NCBI RefSeq assembly: GCF_000380005.1
Contig: NZ_KB904198.1
Coordinates: 1-64,000 of the forward strand
Direction: 5' to 3'
DNA from: Streptococcus didelphis DSM 15616
GTDB lineage: Bacteria; Bacillota; Bacilli; Lactobacillales; Streptococcaceae
DNA length: 64,000 nucleotides
Part shown: positions 42,916 through 55,001 of the stretch, piece after piece
Layout: each line of letters starts with the position of its first letter
How positions within the stretch are numbered: the stretch's first letter is position 1
The notes under the pieces: generated by a model
Seen by the model: only the letters and a program-made list of their open reading frames with translations
Database searches by the model: none
What the model was told of the DNA's origin: nothing
Position numbers and translations under genes: made by a program

Positions 42916-45900
42916 TTATACTTCTTCTGTGAGGCTTGGTGCCTCGATAATTTCCACTTCATTAATGGCTTGTGGTTCAATGTTGCGGTAGCGTGCCATA
43001 CCAGTACCTGCTGGGATGATTTTACCGATAATAACATTTTCTTTAAGCCCAAGAAGATGGTCTTTCTTACCACGGATTGCAGCATCTGTAAGGACACGTG
43101 TTGTTTCCTGGAAGGATGCAGCTGATAAGAAGGAATTGGTTTCAAGGGAAGCCTTGGTAATTCCCATAAGTACTGGACGAGATGTTGCTGGAATACCACC
43201 TGAGATAACAATGTCTCTGTTAGCTTCTGTGAAGTCAGCAATATCAAGTAAGGTACCTGGAAGTAGTTCTGTGTCACCTGGATCCATGACACGTACTTTA
43301 CGAAGCATTTGGCGAACCATAACTTCAACGTGCTTGTCACCGATTTCTACCCCTTGGCTACGGTAAACTTTTTGAACCTCAGCTAATAGGTAAGTTTCTA
43401 CAGAAAGTGTATCTCTAACTTCTAACAAGCGTTTTGGTTGGATAGAACCTTCTGTAAGAGAAGCTCCACGGTTTACCTCATCTCCAACTTCAACCTTCAT
43501 ACGTGCTGTAAATGGTACCACGTATTCGCCTTTACCAGTTTGACCTTCAACATAAACTTTCTTAGTACGTGTTGAAGCATCTTCTTCAATATCAACAACT
43601 CTACCTTTGACCTCAGTGATAACAGCTTCCCCTTTAGGGTTACGTGCTTCAAAGATTTCTTGGATACGTGGAAGACCTTGAGTGATGTCGGTATTTGAAG
43701 CAACACCACCGGTATGGAAGGTACGCATTGTAAGCTGGGTACCAGGTTCACCGATAGATTGTGCGGCAATTGTTCCGACTGCTTCACCAACTTCAACAGC
43801 ATCACCTGTTGCTAGGTTGATACCATAACAGTGACGGCAGACACCATGGCGTGTTGCACAGGTAAATACAGAACGAATAGTAACTTCTTCAACGCCAGCT
43901 TCAACAATTTTGCGAGCCTTGTCTTCAGAAATTAATTGGTCAGCACCAATGATAATTTCACCAGTTTCAGGGTGTTTAACTGATTTACGTGTGTAACGAC
44001 CTTGTAAGCGTTCTTCAAGTGTTTCAGTAACTTCTTTACCATCAGTGATGGCTTTGACAAGTAGACCACGATCAGTTCCACAGTCATCTTCACGGATGAT
44101 AACGTCTTGGGCAACATCAACCAGACGACGAGTAAGGTAACCTGAGTCGGCCGTTTTAAGGGCTGTATCAGTCATACCTTTACGGGCACCATGGGTTGAG
44201 AAGAACATTTCCAAAACAGTCAAACCTTCACGGAAGTTTGAAAGGATTGGTAATTCCATGATGCGTCCATTAGGCGCAGCCATCAGACCACGCATACCAG
44301 CAAGCTGTGAGAAGTTTGAGATATTACCACGAGCTCCTGAGTCCATCATCATAACAATTGGGTTCTTAGGATCTTGTGTTTCAATCAGACGTTTTTCAAG
44401 GGCTTCTTTAGCTTCACGCCAAGTTGTTGTAACAGCAATGTAGCGATCATCTTCAGTCATCAGACCACGACGGAAGGCCTTGTTAATTTCTTCAACACGA
44501 TGGTGGGCTGCTTCAATAATTTCAGCCTTGTTATCAATAACTGGAATATCAGCTATACCAACGGTTAAACCTGCCAGTGTTGAATGGTAGTAACCTAAGT
44601 CTTTCAAACGGTCAAGAAAGGCTGAGGTTTCTGTTGTACGGAAACGTTTAAAGGTTTCTGCGATAATATTACCAAGATTTTTCTTCTTGAATGGGACATT
44701 GGTTTCAAGACTATTTATTAAGTTTTGAATTTCTTGACCAGGTTCAAGGAAGTATTTATCTGGAGTTCCTTCAGTTAAGTTAGCATTATTTGGTTCTTGC
44801 AAGTAAGGAAGATCTTCTGGCATGATGTCATTAAAGAGGATCTTACCAACTGTGGTAACCATAATTTTATGTCTTTGGCTGTCTTTCCAAGGCTTATTAG
44901 GCATGCTATCAACAGCTATACCAACACGGCTGTGCAAGTGAACTAGACCATTTTGATAAGCCATAACAGCTTCGTCCTTGTCCTTGAAGATCATGCCTTC
45001 GCCTTCGCGTCCGGCATCTTCCATTGTTAGGTAATAGTTTCCTAAAACCATGTCCTGTGAAGGCGTAACAACAGGTTTTCCATCTTTAGGGTTAAGGATA
45101 TGTTCCGCGGCAAGCATTAGCAAACGTGCTTCAGCTTGTGCTTCTTCTGAAAGAGGAACGTGGATGGCCATTTGGTCCCCATCAAAGTCGGCATTGTAAG
45201 CTTCACAGACAAGTGGGTGAAGACGTAATGCTTTACCGTCAATAAGAACAGGTTCAAAGGCCTGAATACCTAGTCTGTGTAGGGTAGGTGCGCGGTTAAG
45301 TAGTACTGGGTGTTCTTTGATAACATCTTCTAAAATGTCCCAGATGCGTTCGTCACCACGTTCAACCATCCGTTTTGCTGCTTTAACGTTACCAGCAAAT
45401 TCACGGGCAACAATTTCACGCATAACAAAGGGTTTGAAGAGCTCGATAGCCATCTCACGTGGAACCCCACATTGATACATTTTAAGGGTTGGACCAACAG
45501 CAATAACGGAACGGCCTGAGAAGTCTACACGTTTACCAAGTAAGTTTTGACGGAAACGACCTTGTTTACCCTTAAGCATGTGACTTAAGGATTTTAGCGG
45601 ACGACTACCTGGTCCTGTGATTGGACGACCTCGGCGACCATTGTCAATTAGGGCATCTACTGCTTCTTGAAGCATCCGTTTTTCATTCTGAACAATGATT
45701 CCTGGAGCATTCAATTCCAACAAACGTGCTAGACGGTTATTACGGTTAATAACGCGGCGATAAAGATCATTCAAGTCAGAGGCTGCAAAACGACCACCAT
45801 CCAATTGGACCATAGGACGTAAATCCGGTGGAATAACTGGCAAGATGTTAAGTACCATCCATTCAGGTTTATTGCCTGATTTATGGAAAGCATCTAAGAC

Positions 45901-46536
45901 GTCTAAGCGGCGAACTGCTTTGATACGTTTTTGTCCTGATGCAGACTTAAGTTCTTCTTTTAATTCAGCAATTTCAGCTGGTAAGTCTACACGTTTCAAG
46001 AGGTCTTGAATAGCCTCGGCACCCATTTTAGCAACAAATGAGCCATAGCCATATTCTTGAACTTTTTCACGGTATTCACGTTCTGTTAGGAGTGATTTTG
46101 GTTCAAGAGGAGTATCCATTGGGTCAATGACAACATAGGCCGCAAAATAGATGACTTCTTCCAGAGCACGTGGGCTCATATCAAGAGTTAAGCCCATACG
46201 AGATGGAATTCCCTTGAAGTACCAGATATGTGAGACTGGAGCTTTTAATTCAATATGTCCCATGCGTTCACGACGCACTTTAGCACGGGTTACTTCTACA
46301 CCACAACGGTCACAGACGATTCCTTTATATCTGATACGTTTATATTTTCCACACGCACATTCCCAGTCTTTTGTTGGGCCAAAAATGACTTCATCAAATA
46401 GGCCTTCACGTTCAGGTTTCAATGTACGGTAGTTGATTGTTTCAGGTTTTTTAACTTCACCATAAGACCATGAACGGACTTTGCTTGGTGAGGCTAATGT
46501 GATTTGCATACTTTTAAAACGATTTACGTCAACCAC
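42916..46536 (-). CDS. rpoC: RNA polymerase beta' subunit
   Basis: This 1206-residue catalytic subunit has the zinc-binding N-terminus ([20 protein letters not shown]), the active-site magnesium motif [17 protein letters not shown] and the second zinc site ([13 protein letters not shown]). The frame is open from an ATG at 46566, but the GTG at 46536 gives the conserved start [19 protein letters not shown] and follows GAAAGG, so it is preferred. It lies 87 bp downstream of rpoB across a hairpin and is co-transcribed with it. Confidence 0.97.
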   Translation of the reverse strand: MVDVNRFKSMQITLASPSKVRSWSYGEVKKPETINYRTLKPEREGLFDEVIFGPTKDWECACGKYKRIRYKGIVCDRCGVEVTRAKVRRERMGHIELKAPVSHIWYFKGIPSRMGLTLDMSPRALEEVIYFAAYVVIDPMDTPLEPKSLLTEREYREKVQEYGYGSFVAKMGAEAIQDLLKRVDLPAEIAELKEELKSASGQKRIKAVRRLDVLDAFHKSGNKPEWMVLNILPVIPPDLRPMVQLDGGRFAASDLNDLYRRVINRNNRLARLLELNAPGIIVQNEKRMLQEAVDALIDNGRRGRPITGPGSRPLKSLSHMLKGKQGRFRQNLLGKRVDFSGRSVIAVGPTLKMYQCGVPREMAIELFKPFVMREIVAREFAGNVKAAKRMVERGDERIWDILEDVIKEHPVLLNRAPTLHRLGIQAFEPVLIDGKALRLHPLVCEAYNADFDGDQMAIHVPLSEEAQAEARLLMLAAEHILNPKDGKPVVTPSQDMVLGNYYLTMEDAGREGEGMIFKDKDEAVMAYQNGLVHLHSRVGIAVDSMPNKPWKDSQRHKIMVTTVGKILFNDIMPEDLPYLQEPNNANLTEGTPDKYFLEPGQEIQNLINSLETNVPFKKKNLGNIIAETFKRFRTTETSAFLDRLKDLGYYHSTLAGLTVGIADIPVIDNKAEIIEAAHHRVEEINKAFRRGLMTEDDRYIAVTTTWREAKEALEKRLIETQDPKNPIVMMMDSGARGNISNFSQLAGMRGLMAAPNGRIMELPILSNFREGLTVLEMFFSTHGARKGMTDTALKTADSGYLTRRLVDVAQDVIIREDDCGTDRGLLVKAITDGKEVTETLEERLQGRYTRKSVKHPETGEIIIGADQLISEDKARKIVEAGVEEVTIRSVFTCATRHGVCRHCYGINLATGDAVEVGEAVGTIAAQSIGEPGTQLTMRTFHTGGVASNTDITQGLPRIQEIFEARNPKGEAVITEVKGRVVDIEEDASTRTKKVYVEGQTGKGEYVVPFTARMKVEVGDEVNRGASLTEGSIQPKRLLEVRDTLSVETYLLAEVQKVYRSQGVEIGDKHVEVMVRQMLRKVRVMDPGDTELLPGTLLDIADFTEANRDIVISGGIPATSRPVLMGITKASLETNSFLSAASFQETTRVLTDAAIRGKKDHLLGLKENVIIGKIIPAGTGMARYRNIEPQAINEVEIIEAPSLTEEV

Positions 46537-46574
46537 TAGTTTTACCTTTCTTCGATTTAACAACATACCAGCAA

Positions 46575-46594
46575 CTAGAGCTAAAAAGCTCTAG
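46575..46594 (-). other. Hairpin in the rpoB-rpoC gap
   Basis: CTAGAGCT-AAAA-AGCTCTAG is a perfect 8-bp stem with no T run after it. It may be an RNA processing or stability element in the rpoBC message. Confidence 0.5.
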
Positions 46595-46623
46595 ACTAGT
46601 AAATTAGCTTGTTTCCTAAGATT

Positions 46624-49600
46624 TTATAAATTATCTTCAGTTACTTGAGTGACTATACTTGGTTTTTCAACATGTTTTTCGCGCGCTTTTTCTAAATCAT
46701 CAACGTGCATAACATCGTCATCTTCACCTTCGTCAAGGTCGCGAAGTTCTACTTCATTATCATCTTCATCAAGAACACGCATGTCAAGACCAAGTGATTG
46801 TAATTCTTTGACAAGAACTCGGAATGATTCTGGCACACCTGGTTTTGGAATTGGTTTACCTTTTGTGATGGCTTCATAGGCTTTCAAACGGCCATTGACA
46901 TCATCAGATTTGTAGGTCAAGATTTCTTGAAGAACATTAGAAGCACCATAAGCTTCAAGGGCCCAAACCTCCATCTCACCAAAACGTTGTCCACCAAATT
47001 GTGCTTTACCACCAAGGGGTTGTTGGGTAACAAGTGAGTAAGGTCCTACTGAGCGGGCATGAAGTTTATCATCAACCATGTGGTGAAGTTTAATCATGTA
47101 CATGACACCAACTGAGACACGGTTATCAAAAGGTTCTCCGGTACGGCCATCATACAGAACTGTTTTAGCATCTGAGTCCATACCAGCTTCTGTAACTGTT
47201 TCCCAAAGGTCTTCAGCTGTAGCACCATCAAAGACAGGCGTTGCAATATGAATACCAAGGTTACGTGCAGCCATACCTAAGTGAAGTTCCATAACTTGTC
47301 CGATGTTCATACGAGATGGCACCCCAAGTGGGTTCAACATGATATCAACGGGTGTTCCGTCTGGTAGGTAAGGCATATCTTCAACAGGAACAATGCGGGA
47401 TACGACACCCTTGTTTCCGTGACGACCGGCCATTTTATCACCGACCTTGATTTTACGTTTTTGGGCAATGTAGACACGCACTAGCATGTTAACGCCAGAT
47501 TGTAATTCATCACCATTAGCACGGGTAAAGATTTTCACGTCACGAACAATACCGTCACCACCGTGAGGAACACGTAGAGAGGTATCACGTACTTCGCGTG
47601 ATTTATCACCAAAGATAGCATGTAATAGGCGTTCTTCAGCAGATAGGTCTTTTTCTCCTTTAGGAGTTACTTTACCAACTAGGATGTCGCCTTCTTTAAC
47701 TTCGGCACCAATGCGGATAATACCCATTTCATCTAAATCTTTAAGGGCTTCTTCACCGACATTTGGTACTTCACGGGTAATTTCTTCAGGTCCAAGCTTT
47801 GTATCACGTGTTTCTGATTCAAATTCTTCTAAGTGAACTGAGGTATAAACGTCTTCTTTAACCAGACGTTCACTCATGATAACAGCATCCTCAAAGTTGT
47901 AACCTTCCCATGTCATGTAGGCAACAACTGGGTTTTGTCCAAGAGCCATTTCCCCGTTTTCCATAGATGGGCCATCAGCGATAAAGTCGCCTTTTTCGAT
48001 GGTATCACCAACTTTAACCAGGGTACGTTGGTTGTAGGCTGTCCCTGAGTTTGAACGACGGAATTTTGTGATATGGTAAACATCAAGCGAACCATCTTCA
48101 CGACGAACTTCAACCTTTTCAGCATCTGAGAAGACGACCTTACCATCATGCTGAGCGATAACAGCAGCTCCTGAATCGTGGGCTGCTTGATATTCCATAC
48201 CAGTACCAACAAATGGTGACTTAGGATCAATCAATGGCACAGCCTGACGTTGCATGTTGGCACCCATGAGGGCACGGTTTGAGTCATCGTTTTCTAAGAA
48301 AGGAATACATGCTGTCGCAACGGCAACTACTTGTTTTGGTGATACGTCGACAAAGTCAACAGAGCTTGCTGCAAATTCTTGGTTATTACCTTGATGACGA
48401 CCCATGACAATTTCTTCTGCGAAAGTGCCGTCTTCATTTAATTTAGAATTTGCCTGTGCAACTGTATATTCATCTTCTTCATCTGCAGTTAACCAGACAA
48501 TCTCATTGGTTACAACACCATTTTGACGGTCAACCTTACGGTAAGGAGTTTGGATAAATCCATACTTATTCAAGTGACCAAATGAGGACAAGTTATTAAT
48601 CAATCCAATGTTTGGTCCTTCTGGTGTTTCAATAGGACACATACGACCATAGTGAGTGTAATGCACGTCACGTACTTCATAACCAGCACGGTCACGAGTC
48701 AATCCACCAGGTCCTAGGGCTGATAAACGACGTTTATGTGATAATTCAGAAAGAGGGTTATGTTGGTCCATGAACTGTGATAGCTGTGAAGAACCAAAGA
48801 ATTCTTTAACAGCAGCTGTAACAGGACGGATATTAATAATTTGTTGTGGCGTTAAGGCATCGTTATCTTGAACAGACATACGCTCACGCACGTTACGCTC
48901 CATCCGAGCTAGACCAATACGGAATTGGTTGGCAAGCAATTCACCCACAGCACGAATACGACGATTACCTAAGTGGTCAATGTCATCTACTTTTCCAATA
49001 CCTTCAGAAAGGTTTAGGAAATAAGACATCTCAGCCAAGATATCTGCTGGAGTTAAAGCGCGAACCTTGTCATCTGGATTTGCATTTCCTACTAAGGTGA
49101 CTACTTTATCAGGGTCAATCGGTGAAACTACCTTAAATTTTTGCAGAATAACAGGCTCAGTAACAACAGCATAGTCATTTGGTGTGTAGGCAAATTTATT
49201 AAGGTCACCGTCAAGATGTTCTTCAATAGATTCAATCACATCACGAGTCATTTCTGTTCCAGCTTCAACCAGAATTTCCCCTGTTTCACTGTCAACAAGG
49301 TTTTCAGCAATGATTTGGTTCAAAAGACGATTCTTAATGTTTAGTTTTTTATTGATTTTATAGCGACCAACAGCAGCCAAGTCATAACGACGCGCATCAA
49401 AGAAGCGCGCAATCAATAAGCTACGTGAGCTATCAGCTGTTTTAGGTTCACCTGGTCTTAAACGCTCGTAGATTTCTTTAAGGGCTTCATCAGTTCTTGA
49501 ATCACTTGGATTTTTGTGGATATCTTTTTCGATAGTATTGCGAACGAGGTCACTTTCACCGAAAATATCCACAATTTCATCATCACCAGAAAATCCTAAG

Positions 49601-50193
49601 GCACGAACTAGCGTTGTAAAGGGAATCTTACGTGTACGGTCAATACGAGTGTAGGCAATGTCTTTGGCATCTGTTTCTAATTCTAACCAGGCACCACGGT
49701 TAGGAATAACTGTTGAACCATAGCCGATTTTTCCATTTTTATCTACTTTGTCATTAAAGTAAACACCTGGAGAGCGAACTAGCTGAGAAACGATAATCCG
49801 TTCACCACCATTGATGATGAAGGTACCCATCTCTGTCATAATTGGGAAATCACCAAAGAAGACTTCTTGGGTTTTAATTTCACCAGTTTCTTTGTTGATT
49901 AATCTGAAAGTCACAAAGATTGGTGCTGAGTAACTCGCATCATGAATACGAGCTTCTTCGAGTGTGTACTTTGGTTCCTTGAATTCATAACCAACAAACT
50001 CAAGTTCCATTGTGTCGGTAAAGTTAGAAATTGGAAGTACATCCTCAAAAACTTCCTTTAACCCAGCATCTAGAAAATCTTGGAATGAGTCAGTTTGAAT
50101 TTCAATCAAATTTGGTAAATCAAGAACTTCTTTGATTCTTGAAAAGCTACGACGTGTACGGTGTTTTCCGTATCGAACTTCATGTCCTGCCAA
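46624..50193 (-). CDS. rpoB: RNA polymerase beta subunit
   Basis: This 1189-residue subunit starts [20 protein letters not shown]. The rifampicin pocket region reads [20 protein letters not shown] followed by [11 protein letters not shown], which is the wild-type susceptible sequence at the usual resistance positions. Other hallmarks are [34 protein letters not shown] and [20 protein letters not shown]. It heads the rpoBC operon. The acidic C-terminal tail ([17 protein letters not shown]) is typical of streptococci. Confidence 0.98.
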   Translation of the reverse strand: MAGHEVRYGKHRTRRSFSRIKEVLDLPNLIEIQTDSFQDFLDAGLKEVFEDVLPISNFTDTMELEFVGYEFKEPKYTLEEARIHDASYSAPIFVTFRLINKETGEIKTQEVFFGDFPIMTEMGTFIINGGERIIVSQLVRSPGVYFNDKVDKNGKIGYGSTVIPNRGAWLELETDAKDIAYTRIDRTRKIPFTTLVRALGFSGDDEIVDIFGESDLVRNTIEKDIHKNPSDSRTDEALKEIYERLRPGEPKTADSSRSLLIARFFDARRYDLAAVGRYKINKKLNIKNRLLNQIIAENLVDSETGEILVEAGTEMTRDVIESIEEHLDGDLNKFAYTPNDYAVVTEPVILQKFKVVSPIDPDKVVTLVGNANPDDKVRALTPADILAEMSYFLNLSEGIGKVDDIDHLGNRRIRAVGELLANQFRIGLARMERNVRERMSVQDNDALTPQQIINIRPVTAAVKEFFGSSQLSQFMDQHNPLSELSHKRRLSALGPGGLTRDRAGYEVRDVHYTHYGRMCPIETPEGPNIGLINNLSSFGHLNKYGFIQTPYRKVDRQNGVVTNEIVWLTADEEDEYTVAQANSKLNEDGTFAEEIVMGRHQGNNQEFAASSVDFVDVSPKQVVAVATACIPFLENDDSNRALMGANMQRQAVPLIDPKSPFVGTGMEYQAAHDSGAAVIAQHDGKVVFSDAEKVEVRREDGSLDVYHITKFRRSNSGTAYNQRTLVKVGDTIEKGDFIADGPSMENGEMALGQNPVVAYMTWEGYNFEDAVIMSERLVKEDVYTSVHLEEFESETRDTKLGPEEITREVPNVGEEALKDLDEMGIIRIGAEVKEGDILVGKVTPKGEKDLSAEERLLHAIFGDKSREVRDTSLRVPHGGDGIVRDVKIFTRANGDELQSGVNMLVRVYIAQKRKIKVGDKMAGRHGNKGVVSRIVPVEDMPYLPDGTPVDIMLNPLGVPSRMNIGQVMELHLGMAARNLGIHIATPVFDGATAEDLWETVTEAGMDSDAKTVLYDGRTGEPFDNRVSVGVMYMIKLHHMVDDKLHARSVGPYSLVTQQPLGGKAQFGGQRFGEMEVWALEAYGASNVLQEILTYKSDDVNGRLKAYEAITKGKPIPKPGVPESFRVLVKELQSLGLDMRVLDEDDNEVELRDLDEGEDDDVMHVDDLEKAREKHVEKPSIVTQVTEDNL

Positions 50194-50242
50194 GTTTTTA
50201 GCTCCTTTTTCTTTTTAGCATTTGCATTGTGCAAATAGGTCT

Positions 50243-50248
50243 ATTATA
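50243..50248 (-). promoter_or_regulatory. Probable -10 of rpoBC
   Basis: Minus-strand TATAAT lies about 50 bp before rpoB. The -35 is not clear. A small inverted repeat (TTTGCA-TTG-TGCAAA, about 50221-50235) sits between it and the gene. Confidence 0.45.
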
Positions 50249-50323
50249 TAACTTGTCCTTGATGTGAATTTTTAGAATCTTTAAATTTATGTAACAACAT
50301 CTTTTTAAAGCAAAAATAGGCAC

Positions 50324-50374
50324 AAAAAGAGCAGCTAAATCTGACTGTATCAGTATGATTTAACTGCTGTTCTT
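50324..50374 (-). terminator. Hairpin downstream of pbp1b / upstream of rpoB
   Basis: AAGAGCAGCTAAATC pairs with GATTTAACTGCTGTTCTT with a bulge and one mismatch; T residues follow on the minus strand. It should end pbp1b transcripts before rpoB. A further perfect 7-bp inverted repeat (CTAGTTG/CAACTAG) lies at 50376-50399. Confidence 0.6.
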
Positions 50375-50454
50375 CCTAGTTGGACAATATTTCAACTAGA
50401 TTGGACGACAAATAATTGTTGCTATTGTACCTTATTTTTACTTAAAAAGCAAGC

Positions 50455-52749
50455 TTAATTTCGTATATTAAAACTTGACCAAGCTTTTTGATAATCGCTA
50501 TCGGTTCCACCAATTCCAAATTTATAGGTCATTGAACCTGGACCATTTTTGGCCCAAAGGCTGGTTGTCATTTCCCCACCAATTGTCATTTTTGTACCGT
50601 TAACTGTAACAGTTCCTGGTTGTAAGCCAGTTGCCTTCAAGACATTAGCCTTAATTACCCCCTTATCAAGAGAGAAGCGCTGGTTGACACCAAAGGCATT
50701 AGGATCAGCTTGATTAATAGCATTGACCAGATGGGCCATATAATCTGAATTATTGTTATAGCCTGTCAAAGGCGCTAGAGAATTGTTATTATCATGACCT
50801 GCCCAGCCCCCCAAAGTCACTTTTGGAGTAGATAACATTAACCAAACGTCTGAATAATTCTCAGTAGTCCCTGTTTTCCCGATCCAATCAGCCTTGGCAA
50901 GGGAAGGATTGATAGCTGTAAGACGGTTTTTAAAGGTTGTTGTTGAGCCAGAGTCAATTGGTCCTCGTAGCAATTGCTGTAAAATAGTGGCTGTTGGAGC
51001 TGAAAAAACTCTAATCGGTTTATTGTCGTGCTTATAAACCACAGTGCCATCACTGGCTGTTATTTTCTCAACCAGATATTGCTTTTGGAGAAGCCCATTA
51101 TTAGCCACCATTTGATAAGCACTGGTCTGAGTGGCTACTGAAACATCCACACCTGCTCCTAATGGTAAACTTTCAATAGAATAATCTGGAATGTGGTAGC
51201 CAATCTTAGAAAGATAGCCTTCTACATCAACATTTTTTTCCCTTAGAAGTTTTTGTGTCCAAAAGGCTGGAATATTCCAAGATGTATTAAGAGCTTCTTG
51301 AAGCGGCATCATGGCTGTACCTTCACTGTCTACGTGCATGATTTTTTGACCACTAGAATAGGTTGTTGGGTAGTTAGAAAGAACACTGGCACTTCCCATC
51401 AAACCTTGATCAATTGCTGGTCCATAGGCAATAATCGGCTTAATACTAGACCCGGGTGACCTGGTGGTATTAAAGGCATGGTTATTTTGATTGGTCTCAT
51501 AATTTCTACCACCAATAAAGCCAAGTACTGCCCCACTTGTATTATCTGTTAGGACATTTCCTACTTGAACCGTTCCAGTCCCATCATCTAGGAGACCACC
51601 ATATTTACTTGCGGCATCCTGCATGGCATTATAGATTGTTCTATTAATGGTTGATGTGACGGTGTAGCCACCCTCTTGTAATTCCTTTGTAGCCAAGCTT
51701 TCATAAGAAGCTCTTGTTTCATCATTTTTCAAATCATGATCTGTAATCTTATCACGTTTAACGAGATAATTAAACATAGCTTTTTTAGCATCAGCCATAA
51801 CAGCATAGTAAAGGAAATCATGTTTGTTTACAGTAGCTGCTTCTGGCTTAATAAAGTCATTTTTTATAGGATAAGCCTTATAAGATTGGTAGTCCTTATC
51901 ACTAATCATACCTGCCCTATACATATTATAAAGAACATTTTGCTGCCTTTTTATCCCATAAGCAAGCTCTTTTTCTGCCTTAATCTGACCTGTAGATGAA
52001 TAAGGAGAATAGACAATGGGACTTTGTGGTAAACCTGCTAGAAATGCCGCCTGAGGAATGGTTAAATCTTTAGCCGCTACCCCAAAAATCCCACGCGCAG
52101 CCTCTTCAATCCCTGCTATATTTTGCCCCTTATTATTTCGACCAAATGGAGACACATTGAGATAGCTTGATAAGATGTCATCTTTGGAAATGTAACGTTC
52201 TAAAGCGAGAGCATAGATGATTTCTTTTGATTTTCTTTTAAAGGTAGGATCATCTCCTAAAACCTGTTGTTTAACCAGCTGCTGGGTAAGGGTAGAACCG
52301 CCACTTGACTCACCAAGCCCTAGAACAGAAGTTAAGGTTGCCCTAAAAACAGCCTTGGGGACAACCCCTTTATGCTCATTAAAATTCTCATCTTCTGTTG
52401 AAATAATAGCCTTTTTAACATTTTCTGAAATAGCATCATTAGCCACTGGAGTTCGCAATAAATCCGTATCAATACTTGAAATCACACTATTATCGGAATA
52501 ATTTAGCTGTGAAATCATACTAATTGACTTGACCTGTTTGACAAGGCTAGTCTTACTTGGTACCTTGACCGAGTCTATCTGACTTGCCAGATAGCCAAAA
52601 GCCACCCCAACTCCTAGTATTCCAAAAAGCATGATAATGATATAGAAAAAATTGGAAACTAACTTTAGGGTGCGTAAGATAATAGACGCCAAATCTCGAT
52701 AATCTAAATGGTGATGTGTAGTCTTTTTGTTATGATTTTTTGCTTTCAC
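50455..52749 (-). CDS. pbp1b: Penicillin-binding protein 1B (bifunctional)
   Basis: This 764-residue class A PBP builds and crosslinks peptidoglycan. A cytoplasmic basic start is followed by one membrane helix (about residues 40-62), a glycosyltransferase domain with EDENFNEHKGVV and GGSTLTQQLVKQQ, and a transpeptidase domain with SPGSSIKPIIAYG (active Ser in SxxK), a downstream SxN region and IGKTGTTENYSD (KTG). The frame is open from 52797, but the ATG codons there overlap or precede the -10 element; the GTG at 52749 follows GAGG and gives the start VKAKNHNKK, so it is preferred. Divergent from tyrS. Confidence 0.92.
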   Translation of the reverse strand: MKAKNHNKKTTHHHLDYRDLASIILRTLKLVSNFFYIIIMLFGILGVGVAFGYLASQIDSVKVPSKTSLVKQVKSISMISQLNYSDNSVISSIDTDLLRTPVANDAISENVKKAIISTEDENFNEHKGVVPKAVFRATLTSVLGLGESSGGSTLTQQLVKQQVLGDDPTFKRKSKEIIYALALERYISKDDILSSYLNVSPFGRNNKGQNIAGIEEAARGIFGVAAKDLTIPQAAFLAGLPQSPIVYSPYSSTGQIKAEKELAYGIKRQQNVLYNMYRAGMISDKDYQSYKAYPIKNDFIKPEAATVNKHDFLYYAVMADAKKAMFNYLVKRDKITDHDLKNDETRASYESLATKELQEGGYTVTSTINRTIYNAMQDAASKYGGLLDDGTGTVQVGNVLTDNTSGAVLGFIGGRNYETNQNNHAFNTTRSPGSSIKPIIAYGPAIDQGLMGSASVLSNYPTTYSSGQKIMHVDSEGTAMMPLQEALNTSWNIPAFWTQKLLREKNVDVEGYLSKIGYHIPDYSIESLPLGAGVDVSVATQTSAYQMVANNGLLQKQYLVEKITASDGTVVYKHDNKPIRVFSAPTATILQQLLRGPIDSGSTTTFKNRLTAINPSLAKADWIGKTGTTENYSDVWLMLSTPKVTLGGWAGHDNNNSLAPLTGYNNNSDYMAHLVNAINQADPNAFGVNQRFSLDKGVIKANVLKATGLQPGTVTVNGTKMTIGGEMTTSLWAKNGPGSMTYKFGIGGTDSDYQKAWSSFNIRN

Positions 52750-52768
52750 TATAAATACCTCATTTCTC

Positions 52769-52777
52769 ATTATACCA
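52769..52777 (-). promoter_or_regulatory. Extended -10 promoter of pbp1b
   Basis: Minus-strand TGGTATAAT (TGn plus consensus -10) lies 20 bp before the GTG at 52749. It overlaps an in-frame ATG, which argues against that ATG as the start. Confidence 0.6.
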
Positions 52778-52856
52778 AACTTTGATAAAGCTTGCATAGG
52801 ACTAAGTATTTTTGCTATAATGATTCATAAAACTATAAAGAATTTGGAGAAAGCCT

Positions 52857-54113
52857 ATGAACATTTTTGAAGAACTCAAAGCTCGTGGCTTGGTCTTTCA
52901 AACGACCGACGAAGAAGCCCTAGTCAAAGCATTAACAGAAGGGCAAGTATCCTATTACACAGGCTATGATCCAACAGCAGACAGCTTACACCTAGGCCAT
53001 TTAGTTGCCATCTTAACCTCTCGCCGTTTACAAAGAGCAGGGCACAAACCTTATGCCCTAGTTGGGGGAGCTACCGGTTTAATCGGTGATCCATCCTTTA
53101 AAGACGCAGAGCGTAGTCTCCAAACAAAAGATACTGTGCTTGAGTGGAGTGATAGAATTAAAGGACAACTGTCAAACTTCCTTGATTTTGAAAATGGGGA
53201 CAATAAAGCTGAGATGGTCAACAACTATGACTGGTTCTCAGAAATTAGCTTTATCGATTTCTTAAGAGATGTGGGTAAGTATTTCACCGTTAACTACATG
53301 ATGAGTAAGGAATCGGTTAAAAAACGTATTGAAACAGGGATTTCTTACACAGAATTTGCCTATCAAATCATGCAGGGTTATGACTTTTATGAATTAAATG
53401 CTAAGCATAATGTTAGCTTACAAATTGGTGGCTCAGATCAATGGGGAAATATGACAGCTGGTACTGAATTACTCCGTAGAAAAGCTGATAAGACTGGTCA
53501 CGTGATGACGGTTCCCTTGATTACTGATTCTACCGGTAAGAAATTTGGTAAATCTGAAGGCAATGCTATCTGGCTTGATGCCCAGAAAACATCACCATAC
53601 GAAATGTATCAATTCTGGTTAAACGTCATGGATGACGATGCTGTGCGATTCCTTAAAATCTTCACCTTCTTATCCCTGGAAGAAATTGCAGATATCGAAA
53701 AAGCATTTGATGCTGCCCGTCACGAACGCTTAGCCCAAAAAACCTTGGCGCGTGAAGTGGTCACTTTAGTCCACGGTCAAGCTGCCTACCAAGAGGCATT
53801 AAACATTACGGAGCAACTTTTTGCTGGCAATATCAAAAACTTGTCTGCTAAAGAATTGAAACAAGGTTTAAGCAATGTTCCTAACTATGCTGTTCAAAAA
53901 GAGGAATCCTTAAATCTAGTTGATATCCTTGTTAGTGCAGGTATCTCACCTTCAAAACGTCAGGCGCGTGAAGATGTTACAAATGGCGCTATCTATATTA
54001 ATGGCGACAGAGTCCAAGATTTGAACTACCAATTAAGTGATGATGATAAAATTGATGATCAATTAACTGTTATTCGTCGTGGTAAGAAAAAATACGCTGT
54101 TCTTACTTACTAA
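52857..54113 (+). CDS. tyrS: Tyrosyl-tRNA synthetase
   Basis: This 418-residue class I synthetase has [20 protein letters not shown], with its HLGH form of the HIGH motif, [11 protein letters not shown], the tyrosine-binding [23 protein letters not shown] (the KMSKS-equivalent KFGKS), and a C-terminal S4 RNA-binding domain (about 350-418). A consensus -10 (TATAAT, 52816-52821) and GGAGAAAG precede the ATG. The leader is only about 30 nt, too short for a T-box riboswitch. Confidence 0.97.
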   Translation: MNIFEELKARGLVFQTTDEEALVKALTEGQVSYYTGYDPTADSLHLGHLVAILTSRRLQRAGHKPYALVGGATGLIGDPSFKDAERSLQTKDTVLEWSDRIKGQLSNFLDFENGDNKAEMVNNYDWFSEISFIDFLRDVGKYFTVNYMMSKESVKKRIETGISYTEFAYQIMQGYDFYELNAKHNVSLQIGGSDQWGNMTAGTELLRRKADKTGHVMTVPLITDSTGKKFGKSEGNAIWLDAQKTSPYEMYQFWLNVMDDDAVRFLKIFTFLSLEEIADIEKAFDAARHERLAQKTLAREVVTLVHGQAAYQEALNITEQLFAGNIKNLSAKELKQGLSNVPNYAVQKEESLNLVDILVSAGISPSKRQAREDVTNGAIYINGDRVQDLNYQLSDDDKIDDQLTVIRRGKKKYAVLTY

Positions 54114-54130
54114 ATTATTTTAAACCATAA

Positions 54131-54164
54131 CAAAACCCACAGGTATGATGATCTGCGGGTTTTT
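54131..54164 (+). terminator. Terminator of tyrS
   Basis: AAAACCCACAG and CTGCGGGTTTT form an 11-bp stem with one mismatch and a T run. Confidence 0.88.
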
Positions 54165-54185
54165 ATATTACTGTCTCTGTGAAGG

Positions 54186-55001
54186 CTAAGCTAATTTATG
54201 TCGAATAAAGGAAATAATATTAAGAATCAAGAAGATACTAATAAAAATTATGGTAATGGTTGCACTGGCCGGTGTTTCCCAGAAGTATGAAAGGAAAATC
54301 CCAGACAACATGCCAATAAAGCCAATAATGATTCCTATCACAATAACAGATGTAAAGTTTTTACCCAACTTCATGGCAATACTTGCAGGTAAAACCATAA
54401 TGGTTGAGACTAAAAGAGCACCTGCTGCGGGAATGGTTAAGGCAATAGCAACTCCCGTTACGACATTAAATAGCACCGACATGAGACGCACTGGTAAGCC
54501 ATCAACAAAAGCCGTATCCTCATCAAAGGTCAAAATATACATAGGCCTGATAAATAACAGGGTTAGAACCAATACGATAAGAGCTATGACAAAGAGGGCT
54601 ATGACTTGTTGCATGCTGATGGTGACAATAGAACCAAAAAGATACTGTTCCAAGCTGACATTAGAAGAACTATGAGATTTACTCATCACAATTAAGGATA
54701 CAGCAAGCCCCATTGACATTAAAATCGCCGTTGAAATTTCCATGTAGTGTTTATAGACAACCCTGAGATACTCTAAAACCACTGCTGCAATAACAACAAC
54801 TAGAAGGGTTGTCCAAGTTGGATTAACACCTAAAACAACACCAAAAGCTACCCCAGCTAGGGAGACGTGGCTCAAGGTATCACTCATCAAGCTCTGCCGT
54901 CTTAAAATAAGAAAAATCCCCAAAATAGGAGCAAAAAGACTAATTGCAATAACAGCTAAGATTGCACGCTGCATAAAATCATAAGATAAAATATCAAGCA
55001 T
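54186..55001 (-). CDS. adcB: Zinc ABC transporter permease AdcB
   Basis: This 271-residue ABC-3 family permease has about eight transmembrane helices; LRRQSLMSDTLSHVSLAGVAFG and TIPAAGALLVSTIMVLPASIA are typical of ZnuB/AdcB. It forms the membrane channel of the AdcABC zinc importer with AdcC and a lipoprotein AdcA, whose gene is not in this window. Its start overlaps the last base of adcC, so the genes are co-translated. Confidence 0.94.
   Translation of the reverse strand: MLDILSYDFMQRAILAVIAISLFAPILGIFLILRRQSLMSDTLSHVSLAGVAFGVVLGVNPTWTTLLVVVIAAVVLEYLRVVYKHYMEISTAILMSMGLAVSLIVMSKSHSSSNVSLEQYLFGSIVTISMQQVIALFVIALIVLVLTLLFIRPMYILTFDEDTAFVDGLPVRLMSVLFNVVTGVAIALTIPAAGALLVSTIMVLPASIAMKLGKNFTSVIVIGIIIGFIGMLSGIFLSYFWETPASATITIIFISIFLILNIISFIRHKLA

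Noticed and set aside
42825..43340. A 171-codon frame overlapping the rpoC 3' end on the same strand
   Set aside because: It lies in another frame of rpoC and has no family features.
46624..50193. Possible rifampicin resistance in rpoB
   Set aside because: The resistance-determining region reads as the normal streptococcal sequence at the classical positions.
52817..52860. A T-box riboswitch before tyrS
   Set aside because: The promoter lies only about 40 bp from the start codon, leaving no room for the leader.
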